11,393 bases of DNA from an uncultured Myxococcales bacterium (GTDB taxonomy: Bacteria; Myxococcota_A; Bradymonadia; Bradymonadales; Bradymonadaceae), in the NCBI GenBank assembly GCA_913058025.1, contig CAJXPN010000047.1:1-11393 (forward strand), written 5' to 3'. The notes under the pieces are model-generated. The model saw nothing but the letters and a program-made list of their open reading frames with translations, did no database searches and was not told the DNA's origin. The position numbers were made by a program, and so were the translations under genes. How positions within the stretch are numbered: the first letter of the stretch is position 1; every line of letters starts with the position of its first letter. Positions 6,649-11,393 of the stretch are shown here, piece after piece.

Positions 6649-7026
6649 TCAGGGCTTCGGGACGTGCTGGTCGAACATGATGATGTTGCCGTCGGGGTCG
6701 CGCAGCACGAGGTGCGCGGGGCCGTCGCCATCATCCGCGCGCGTGTCGACCTCCAGGCCCGCGGCCTCGAGCCTCGCCTGCAGCGCCCGCACGTCCTCGA
6801 AGTCCTCGAGCGCCGACACGTCCTGGGCCCAGCCGGGGTTGAACGTCAGGATGTTGTCCTCGAACATACCTTGAAACAGACCGATCGTGGTGGTGTCGCT
6901 GCGCATGACGCACCACCCCTGGTCGGAGTAGTCGCCCGCGAGCTCGAAGCCCAGCGCCTCGTAGAACGCGACCGAGCGTTGGATGTCCTTGACGGCGAGA
7001 GAGACCGAGAACGCGCCGAGCTTCAT
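6649..7026 (-). CDS. VOC superfamily (glyoxalase/bleomycin-resistance fold) protein
   Basis: A 125-residue cytoplasmic protein of the vicinal-oxygen-chelate fold. It shows the typical opening FSVSLAVKDIQRSVAFYEALGF (6-27) and the closing HLVLRDPDGNIIMFDQ (105-120), which mark the two beta-alpha-beta-beta-beta modules. The usual metal-binding His at the start of the first strand is Ser here (S7), and the Glu normally found after PDGN-x-I is Met (M117). A classical glyoxalase metal site is therefore unlikely. It may bind a small molecule or have an unassigned activity. AGGA lies seven bases before the ATG. It is convergent with the CULT gene, with only 10 bases between the two stop codons, and is not in an operon with the MscS-like gene upstream of it in the same direction (78-base gap holding a hairpin). 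Confidence 0.88.
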   Translation of the reverse strand: MKLGAFSVSLAVKDIQRSVAFYEALGFELAGDYSDQGWCVMRSDTTTIGLFQGMFEDNILTFNPGWAQDVSALEDFEDVRALQARLEAAGLEVDTRADDGDGPAHLVLRDPDGNIIMFDQHVPKP

Positions 7027-7080
7027 TCGTTGATCCTGTGTCGGGTTGGGGTGTGTCAGGGGTCGAGTGTAGCGGCTGAA

Positions 7081-7095
7081 CTTTCCGTTGGAAAG
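7081..7095 (-). terminator. Candidate terminator of the CmpX-like gene
   Basis: CTTTCC (7081-7086) and GGAAAG (7090-7095) form a perfect 6-bp stem with a 3-base loop. It begins ten bases after the stop codon of the minus-strand channel-like gene. On that strand only a weak T-containing tail follows, so this may be a poor or Rho-assisted terminator. Confidence 0.35.
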
Positions 7096-7104
7096 AGCGT
7101 GCGT

Positions 7105-7944
7105 TCAGGTTACCGGGTCAGCGTCGAGCAGCGTCCAGGGTCTCTCGATGAGGCATGTGTAGAGGACCGACCGCTCTCGCCCCGCGTCGTCGAGGAGCAC
7201 CAGCGCGATGGGCTCGAAGCGCGCGACGACGTAGTCTTCGCCGTCGTCGAGCCGCACCGACTCGCCCTCCCGGCACATGTTCAGGACGTAGTGCCTGGCG
7301 ATGAGCGCCTTGAACACGGTCTGCGCGCCCGCGACGAACGTGACGCCCAGCGAGAACAGCACCGCGAAGCTCATCAGCCAGATGAGCGTGTGGATCAGCC
7401 CGACGTCCATACCGAGCTGCTCGAGCGTCAGCGTCAGCACCAGCGCGATCATGACCCAGTAGACGATCCGCGAGGCCAGCTCCTTCGTGCCGTCCTCGTC
7501 GCCGCGCGCCGTCGCCTTGCCGATCAACCTCCTCACGACGTCCGCGCCGAGCAGACCGAGCGTGCCCGTCACGAGCGCGAGGCCGATCCTCGGGAGCCAG
7601 CTCACGACCCGGTCGAGCACCTTGGAGATCCCCTCGAAGCCCAGCTGTATCGAGAGGACGTACGCCACGACGAGCATCGTCACCGTGAACACGAGCCTTC
7701 CCGCCGCGTGCGCCAGCCCCTCGTGGACGCCCAGGTGGTAGAGGAGCTTCGAACCGCCCGCCTCCTCGACCGCCGACTCCACCCCGGACCTGTCCAGCGC
7801 CTCCGTCGTCAGCCGCTGGAGCGCCCGCGCCGCGACCCAACCGATCGCCAGCGTGACCAATACCGACGCCAGCTTGGGCGCGAACGACCAGAAGAGCGCG
7901 AACGCTCCAGGGTCGATCCCCAGGTACTCCGCCACCTCATTCAT
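7105..7944 (-). CDS. CmpX-like membrane protein (MscS-related conserved TM helix)
   Basis: A 279-residue inner-membrane protein with five hydrophobic segments at about 24-47, 82-104, 115-138, 158-178 and 184-206. The pair before each loop has the TM-helix repeat of the mechanosensitive-channel-like family (PF05552 type), for example LVTLAIGWVAARALQRL and LVTGTLGLLGADVVRRLIGKA. A short beta-rich soluble tail (222-270) follows. Length and layout match Pseudomonas aeruginosa CmpX (about 274 residues) and not a full MscS pore protein. Start ATG at 7944 is chosen because the longer frame to 8019 only encodes an Arg-rich reading of a tandem repeat. AAGGA elements lie upstream within that repeat. 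In Pseudomonas cmpX lies beside the ECF sigma gene sigX; here an ECF gene is divergent and touching. I infer an envelope-stress role. Start moderately sure. Confidence 0.85.
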   Translation of the reverse strand: MNEVAEYLGIDPGAFALFWSFAPKLASVLVTLAIGWVAARALQRLTTEALDRSGVESAVEEAGGSKLLYHLGVHEGLAHAAGRLVFTVTMLVVAYVLSIQLGFEGISKVLDRVVSWLPRIGLALVTGTLGLLGADVVRRLIGKATARGDEDGTKELASRIVYWVMIALVLTLTLEQLGMDVGLIHTLIWLMSFAVLFSLGVTFVAGAQTVFKALIARHYVLNMCREGESVRLDDGEDYVVARFEPIALVLLDDAGRERSVLYTCLIERPWTLLDADPVT

Positions 7945-8467
7945 GATTGCTCTGATCCTTCTCGGACGGATCCTTCTCGGACGGATCCTTCTCGTCGAGC
8001 GCCACCAGGCCGGGCTCATCCACTACCTCAAGCATCTCCTCTCGAACCGCGCGGACGCCGAAGAGCTCGCCCAGCAGGCTTTCCTCAACGCCTACGTCTC
8101 GCTGCGCCAGTTCCGCGGCGAGTCGACCTTCCGCTCCTGGGTGCGCTCCATCGCCACCCGCAAGGCCTTCGACCTCTTCCGCCACCGGAAGGTGCGCAGC
8201 CACTCCTCACACTCCAACCTCGACGACGTCGACGTCCCCGCGGCGTCCATCCCTCAGGAGGACCGCGAGACGCTCGACGCCATCCGCGCCGCGATGGCCG
8301 GGCTCTCGTTCATCGACTCCGAGATCCTGACCATGCGCTACCTCGAGCAGATGGACCTCGACGAGATCTCGCGCACCCTCAAGCTCGGCGGCTCCGCCAC
8401 GCGCATGCGCCTCTCCCGCGCCCGCCAGGCCTTCCAGTCATCCTACGCCGGCGTCACCGGCGGGTAG
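7943..8467 (+). CDS. ECF-type sigma-70 factor with abnormal N-terminus
   Basis: Encodes an extracytoplasmic-function RNA polymerase sigma factor, 174 residues from ATG 7943. Region 2 is at about 18-82 (LVERHQAGL, ADAEELAQQAFLNAY, FRGESTFRSWVRSIATRKAFDLFRHRK) and region 4 at about 111-164 (LSFIDSEILTMRYLEQMDLDEIS, then SATRMRLSRARQAF as the DNA-binding helix-turn-helix). A typical ECF protein has some 15-25 residues before LVERHQAGL with a D-x-x-LV-x-R-x-x-x-GD pattern. Here they are replaced by a hydrophobic repeat (ILLGR twice) coded by a 15-bp tandem repeat. No Shine-Dalgarno is visible at 7943, and no other start codon lies between it and region 2. A GTG at 7853 would extend into the antisense of the channel gene. 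The gene may be damaged, misassembled or expressed from an unusual start. No anti-sigma gene follows in the same direction. Confidence 0.8.
   Translation: MIALILLGRILLGRILLVERHQAGLIHYLKHLLSNRADAEELAQQAFLNAYVSLRQFRGESTFRSWVRSIATRKAFDLFRHRKVRSHSSHSNLDDVDVPAASIPQEDRETLDAIRAAMAGLSFIDSEILTMRYLEQMDLDEISRTLKLGGSATRMRLSRARQAFQSSYAGVTGG
7954..7994. repeat. 15-bp tandem repeat, about 2.7 copies
   Basis: GATCCTTCTCGGACG is present at 7954-7968 and 7969-7983, with a partial third copy at 7984-7994. The unit is five codons, so copy-number change keeps the sigma factor frame. On the other strand each copy supplies an AGAAGGATC that resembles a ribosome-binding site for the CmpX-like gene. Confidence 0.85.
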
Positions 8468-8483
8468 GCTCGGAGCGCCGAGC
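8468..8483 (+). terminator. Short hairpin directly after the sigma factor stop
   Basis: GCTCGG (8468-8473) and CCGAGC (8478-8483) form a perfect 6-bp stem with loop AGCG, starting at the base after the TAG. There is no T-run, so intrinsic termination is doubtful. Confidence 0.3.
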
Positions 8484-8600
8484 AGCCTTGGCCCGACAGC
8501 CGCACGTCCATCCTGGTTCGCTCCGCCAGCTCCGCCTCACCCGCAGCCGAGGGTACTCGGACGTCGAGAGCTCGGCCGCTGGTGCGGTGAGCGCTCGTGG

Positions 8601-8610
8601 GCATCGGGAA
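8601..8610 (+). repeat. Left copy of 10-bp direct repeat flanking the island
   Basis: GCATCGGGAA here is repeated exactly and in the same orientation at 9583-9592. The pair brackets the AT-rich segment. Bases next to the two copies differ, so the identity is exactly 10 bp. Confidence 0.5.
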
Positions 8611-8694
8611 CGATAGTGGGTACTCCATATGCAGAAATTTTCCTTGATCGCATGCCAAGACAAATAGCATGATAGTTGTAAAAGTGGCGTCGAC

Positions 8695-8723
8695 TTGTTG
8701 TTTTGAATTGAACAAATTACATT
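8695..8723 (+). promoter_or_regulatory. Candidate promoter of the island lipoprotein gene
   Basis: TTGTTG (8695-8700) and TACATT (8718-8723) are separated by 17 bases. An inverted repeat TTTTGAAT (8701-8708) / ATTCAAAA (8721-8728) overlaps the spacer and -10, as an operator would. Matches are moderate, and AT-rich DNA gives such patterns easily. Confidence 0.35.
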
Positions 8724-8771
8724 CAAAAACCAATCCGTTTGACGTCATTATTCTAGCTCAAGAGGGCAAGA

Positions 8772-9497
8772 ATGAGACTAGATAAATCTAAGTGCATTGT
8801 GTTCTTATTGGCTCTTATTTATGGTTGTTTTACTTCAGATGAGATGCCAAATAGAAGTCCAGTATGGGAGTTAAAGGACGTACCTGACATACCAAAAAAT
8901 GCCGGTTACAGTTCATATGCCAAAAGTAAGACACCTGTTGTTTTTGGTCCAGGTTCATTTGATTGGCAGCCCGAAGAAAAGACAGTCATTTTTCACTCTC
9001 ATGAAGAAGGGATAGAAACACGGCTTCAAATCGGCGAGAGGTTAATCGAATTAAATCGTTCGTATGACTTCCGACTTATAACACACTTTGATCGTAATAC
9101 GGTCGACATCACAAACACAAGTGTCTGGATAGCTGTAGAAGAGGAGGCCCTAAACCTAGAAGAAGCACTTCACTTTTTTGAATGTAGATATTTTAGAAGC
9201 GGGAGGTTTTCATTTGGGGGTTTGTCTCGATGGACGCACGGTTATCTCAATGCCAGATGCGCGAATGACAATGAGCTATGGTTTGTTTTTGATAGCAGTC
9301 GTGTCAATAGCAATGCAGATTCATACTGGAGGGCTTATCACGATAGGTGTACACAAGAAATATGCGTGTTTAGGATTCATATATGGATGCCTCAATCAGG
9401 CGCATATAGAACAGACGAAGTGGTCGTAAAGTCCGGCATGTCGGATCTGATGAACAGAATGGCGAACATACTGGTTTGGAGTGATGTAAATGAGTGA
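8772..9497 (+). CDS. Orphan lipoprotein of the AT-rich island
   Basis: I do not recognise this 241-residue protein. It starts at ATG 8772 with GAGGG a few bases upstream. The N-terminus is a clear lipoprotein signal: basic n-region (MRLDKSK), hydrophobic core (CIVFLLALI) and lipobox IYGC with lipidated C19 (a second cysteine sits at 8). The mature part is rich in aromatic and charged residues: FDWQPEEKTVIF, FDRNTVDITNTSVWIAVEEEA, HFFECRYF, and a final DEVVVKSGMSDLMNRM. Three to four cysteines in the mature part (about C157, C174, C202 and C207 by count) could pair outside the cytoplasm. I see no enzyme motif, repeat or further membrane helix. Codon use is AT-rich and unlike every neighbour, so the gene is probably acquired. 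It is alone on the island with its own promoter region. Confidence 0.85.
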   Translation: MRLDKSKCIVFLLALIYGCFTSDEMPNRSPVWELKDVPDIPKNAGYSSYAKSKTPVVFGPGSFDWQPEEKTVIFHSHEEGIETRLQIGERLIELNRSYDFRLITHFDRNTVDITNTSVWIAVEEEALNLEEALHFFECRYFRSGRFSFGGLSRWTHGYLNARCANDNELWFVFDSSRVNSNADSYWRAYHDRCTQEICVFRIHIWMPQSGAYRTDEVVVKSGMSDLMNRMANILVWSDVNE

Positions 9498-9547
9498 ATT
9501 AAAGTTGGGCTAGTGGCCTTTGGGGAACTGTTCATGTTGTAGTTGCC

Positions 9548-9573
9548 AGTTAGGTCCCTATCGTTGTGTAAAT
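9548..9573 (+). repeat. IS256-family terminal inverted repeat (left end)
   Basis: GTCCCTATCGTTGTGTAAA at 9554-9572 agrees at 16 of 19 positions with the end of IS256 as I remember it (GTCCGTATAATTGTGTAAA), including the characteristic TTGTGTAAA. Its orientation places the element interior to the right, towards the transposase remnant. No matching right end is visible after the remnant. Confidence 0.55.
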
Positions 9574-9582
9574 CAGGCGGGA

Positions 9583-9592
9583 GCATCGGGAA
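9583..9592 (+). repeat. Right copy of 10-bp direct repeat flanking the island
   Basis: GCATCGGGAA, identical to 8601-8610. It lies about 10 bases inside the IS256-like end. Confidence 0.5.
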
Positions 9593-9680
9593 GCTGAGTC
9601 GAAGGACCAGCGCTTGATGCAAAACCGCCACCGCGTCCCTTACGATCGAAATCGCCAAACCACGATCGAAGAAGAACACG

Positions 9681-9911
9681 ATGACAGACATCCAAATTAC
9701 CTGGTGGTCGAACATGGTCGAGCGGCTCGACGGAGAGCTTCGGCGGCGGGATCGGGTGATCAGAATCTACCCGAACGCCGCCAGCGCCATCCGCCTGATG
9801 GGAGCCCACCTGGTCGAGCACGACGAGAAGTGGGGGACCAAAGAGATCGCCTCGAGCCGCAAGGACACCTGCACCTTCGAGTTCGTGATCGCGCCGCCCG
9901 AGACCGAATAG
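9681..9911 (+). pseudogene. IS256-family (Mutator) transposase, C-terminal remnant
   Basis: A 76-codon open frame. From residue 10 onward it matches the extreme C-terminus of IS256-family transposases: SNMVERLDGELRRRDRVIRIYPN, then AASAIRLMGAHLVEHDEKW. The family pattern is N-x-x-ERLN-x-E-[IL]-RRR-x-RVV-x-I-[FY]PN-x-x-S-x-x-RL-x-x-x-L-x-E-x-x-x-W. Full family members have about 400 residues with a DDE catalytic domain, all of which is missing. The first nine residues do not fit the family and a stop lies at 9615 in the same frame, so the frame is a stub made by a deletion, not a functional gene. It follows an IS256-like left end at 9548-9573, so about 1 kb of the insertion sequence has been lost. 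Composition is host-like, which suggests long residence or a donor of similar GC. Confidence 0.75.
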
Positions 9912-9936
9912 TGCCCTCGACGCTCCCACTCGCTCC

Positions 9937-10932
9937 TCACTTCGCCTCGACGTGCGCGACGTGCTCACGCTCCAAGGCGTCCTCCTCGGCGTCGAACCCG
10001 AAGACGGTTTCCTCGCGCTCTTGGGCCAGCTCGACGCCGCCCGAGGACGCCTGCTCGATCGAGAGGCCACCGCCGACGTGTGTCCCCTCCGTGAGCGAGC
10101 CGATGAGGTCGGCGTGCTCGCTCAGCGCCTCCCGGTACGCGACCTCGGCGCGGTCGTGCCCGGCGACGTCGTCGAGGTCGAGGACCACGTCCTTGGCCAC
10201 CAACCCCCCTACCACCAGCGTCCCGAGCGTCGCGAAGATCGCGAACATGCTCGCCGTGGTCGCCACACCCGCGAGGTTCTCCAACAGGAGCGGCGCCGCC
10301 GCGACCGCCATCACCGTGAGCGCGATCGAGGCGAGCGACCGCCGCGCCGCCGACCTCGACCTGCGACCCAGCGAGAGCTCGACCCCCTCGATGAGGTCTC
10401 GCCCTCCGAGCCGAACGCTCACGTACGTGAGCAGCGCGCGCCGCTTGCGATCCTGCTCCTTGCGGTGGAGCGACGCGGCCCGTGAGGTCGCCGTGATGAG
10501 AAAGCCCCCGAGGATCAGGCCGACGATGCCCGCCATGGCCGGTCCGGTCGCCGGAGAGAGCGCCAGAAGCATCGGCACCAGGACCAGCGGCGCGAGCATG
10601 CGCAGGAACTCCTTCGGGTGGGACGCGATCGTCTCGCGCATCGACGCGACGTCGAAGCGCTCGGGCTCCGGCGCCGGCTCGCCCTCCGCGATCCGCGCCA
10701 CGGCCTCCTCGACCTCACGCTCGCGCTCACGCGCGTTCAGGGTCGCTGCGCCGCGCTGGCGCATCCGCGCCAGAAACCACGTCGCCGAGGCGAACGTCGC
10801 CAGGATCAGCGGCTGCGCGATCGAGAAGGTCGCCATGGTCGACATCGCCACCCACGCAGCCAGCGGCAGCGCGAGCGCGAACACCCCCGCGCCCACGGCG
10901 ATGTCCTTCTTCGTCGGCAGGAGCTCGCTCAT
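9937..10932 (-). CDS. Six-helix membrane protein downstream of the P1B ATPase
   Basis: I do not recognise this 331-residue protein. It has three hydrophobic hairpins, at about 11-31 and 35-55, 111-126 and 130-149, and 199-219 and 225-250. A charged stretch (57-105, Arg/Glu-rich, probably coiled) and a basic stretch (150-198, HRKEQDRKRR) separate them. The C-terminal 80 residues are soluble and acidic and end in ALEREHVAHVEAK. Basic loops suggest both termini are cytoplasmic. Start ATG 10932 is chosen, with GAGG upstream; an in-frame ATG at 10974 would overlap the ATPase stop and add an Arg-rich leader. It lies 34 bases after the P-type ATPase stop on the same strand, so the two are probably co-transcribed. 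No metal-binding Cys/His motif is visible, so a copper role rests only on position. Confidence 0.85.
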   Translation of the reverse strand: MSELLPTKKDIAVGAGVFALALPLAAWVAMSTMATFSIAQPLILATFASATWFLARMRQRGAATLNAREREREVEEAVARIAEGEPAPEPERFDVASMRETIASHPKEFLRMLAPLVLVPMLLALSPATGPAMAGIVGLILGGFLITATSRAASLHRKEQDRKRRALLTYVSVRLGGRDLIEGVELSLGRRSRSAARRSLASIALTVMAVAAAPLLLENLAGVATTASMFAIFATLGTLVVGGLVAKDVVLDLDDVAGHDRAEVAYREALSEHADLIGSLTEGTHVGGGLSIEQASSGGVELAQEREETVFGFDAEEDALEREHVAHVEAK

Positions 10933-10966
10933 GTGGCCTCGGCTTCGGTTCGATGCGTCCGCGCGC

Positions 10967-11393
10967 TCAAGCACGCGCTGGTGAGAATCGCTTCAGGCGC
11001 AGCGCGTTGCCAAGGACGAACACGCTCGAGAGCGCCATCGCGCCCGCGGCCAGGCTCGGAGAGAGCAGGGTGCCCGTGACGGGGTAGAGCGCTCCTGCCG
11101 CCACCGGGATGAGCACGGCGTTGTAGGCGAACGCCCAGAACAGGTTCTGGCGGATGTTCCCGAGCGTGGCGTGGCTGAGCGCGATCGCGCTCGAGACCCC
11201 GTCGAGCTCCCCCGACATCAGGATGACGTCCGCGGCCTCGATCGCCACGTCGGTCCCCGTCCCGATCGCGATCCCCACGTCCGCGCTCGCCAGCGCCGGC
11301 GCGTCGTTGATCCCGTCACCCACGAACGCCAGCGCGCCGTGCTCGGCCCGCAGCGCCTCGATCGCCTCGACCTTGCCCGCCGGCAACACGCCC
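10967..11393 (-). CDS. P1B-type copper-transporting ATPase, C-terminal part
   Basis: The last 141 residues of a heavy-metal P-type ATPase; the rest lies beyond the window end (reading enters at 11392 with a Gly codon before VLPAGK). Visible are the P-domain hinge FVGDGINDAPALASADVGIA, the GTGTDVAIEAADVIL segment, and the last two membrane helices with AFAYN (helix 7) and AMALSSV-x-x-x-GNALRL (helix 8). The YN pair and the M-x-x-SS motif are the transmembrane copper ligands of P1B-1 (CopA/CtpA/CcoI-like) pumps, so Cu+ export from the cytoplasm, or copper loading for oxidase assembly, is the likely job. The N-terminal metal domains and CPC motif cannot be checked. It ends in RFSPARA. It heads a probable two-gene unit with the membrane protein downstream. 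Confidence 0.93.
   Translation of the reverse strand, partial: GVLPAGKVEAIEALRAEHGALAFVGDGINDAPALASADVGIAIGTGTDVAIEAADVILMSGELDGVSSAIALSHATLGNIRQNLFWAFAYNAVLIPVAAGALYPVTGTLLSPSLAAGAMALSSVFVLGNALRLKRFSPARA

Larger units (their letters stand above)
8468..8771. other. Non-coding stretch crossing the GC boundary
   Basis: About 300 bases without a supported gene. Up to about 8620 the composition is host-like and I see no coding signal on either strand beyond random open frames. From about 8620 onward it becomes AT-rich and contains the candidate promoter and inverted repeat of the island lipoprotein gene. Confidence 0.6.
8620..9550. mobile_element. AT-rich acquired island
   Basis: Composition falls to roughly 40% GC by eye, against about 70% on both sides, with AT-ending codons throughout the single gene inside. 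The right edge coincides with an IS256-family terminal repeat, and 10-bp direct repeats lie just outside both edges. This supports horizontal acquisition. No integrase or complete transposase is present in the segment, so how it arrived is unknown. Confidence 0.6.
9498..9680. other. Junction segment, island to host, no gene
   Basis: AT-rich up to about 9550, then host-like. It holds the IS256-like terminal repeat and the right copy of the 10-bp direct repeat. No supported open frame. Confidence 0.5.

Noticed and set aside
6490..8616. Plus-strand open frame of about 700 codons across the CULT, VOC, CmpX-like and sigma genes
   Set aside because: It spans several well-supported genes on both strands and has only shadow-type composition.
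8609..8623. Second IS256-like end at the left edge of the island, making a composite transposon
   Set aside because: Only AACGATAG and a few further bases agree; the diagnostic TTGTGTAAA part is absent.
8443..8748. Minus-strand open frames across the GC boundary
   Set aside because: They run from AT-rich into GC-rich DNA without any change in the frame or recognisable protein features, and overlap the sigma factor end.
9614..10984. Plus-strand open frame of about 456 codons opposite the six-helix membrane gene
   Set aside because: Ser/Arg/Ala-rich shadow; the opposite strand has six clear hydrophobic helices.
1..11393. CRISPR arrays, tRNA or rRNA genes
   Set aside because: No regularly spaced repeats and no cloverleaf or ribosomal RNA sequence were seen.

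Overview
The window looks like one end of a high-GC (roughly 70% by eye) bacterial contig. The dense, mostly C/G-ending codon use and the predicted lipoprotein with a long Asp/Ala-rich linker after the lipidated cysteine suggest a myxobacterium (Myxococcota, perhaps Polyangiales/Sandaracinus-like). This is inferred from style, not from a marker gene. The first 47 bases are not genomic: they are the Illumina i5 primer end, an 8-nt index and the Nextera transposon end, so real sequence begins at base 48 and the contig probably ends there.

Left part (48-4885): the 3' end of a membrane protein that fuses half of an MFS-like transporter to a CapA-type metallophosphatase-fold domain runs into a convergent two-gene unit on the minus strand. 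That unit encodes a membrane-anchored MORN/YwqK-repeat protein and a SCO1/SenC copper-chaperone lipoprotein, with overlapping ends. A gene-poor stretch of about 480 bases follows, with a perfect 25-bp inverted repeat, and then a five-helix membrane protein with an unrecognised cysteine-bearing C-terminal domain.

Middle part (4985-8467): a secreted lipoprotein alpha/beta hydrolase; a 116-residue single-domain CULT protein, a bacterial relative of the thalidomide-binding domain of human cereblon; a convergent VOC/glyoxalase-fold protein; and a divergent pair made of a CmpX-like MscS-related membrane protein and an ECF sigma factor. The start codons of that pair overlap in one CATG. Beside them lies a 15-bp tandem repeat, and the sigma factor has lost its usual N-terminus.

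Right part (8468-11393): base composition drops to roughly 40% GC from about 8620 to 9550. This island carries one orphan lipoprotein gene with its own AT-rich promoter region. It abuts an IS256-family remnant (one terminal inverted repeat plus the last ~65 codons of the transposase) and is bracketed by an exact 10-bp direct repeat, so it looks acquired. Host-like sequence then resumes with a minus-strand pair: the C-terminus of a copper-type P1B ATPase, cut by the window end, followed by a six-helix membrane protein of unknown function.

The SCO protein and the P1B ATPase both point to copper handling and cytochrome oxidase assembly, but they are about 8 kb apart and need not be linked. The most interesting items are the CULT protein, the transporter-CapA fusion, the merged sigma factor/CmpX start region and the AT-rich island.
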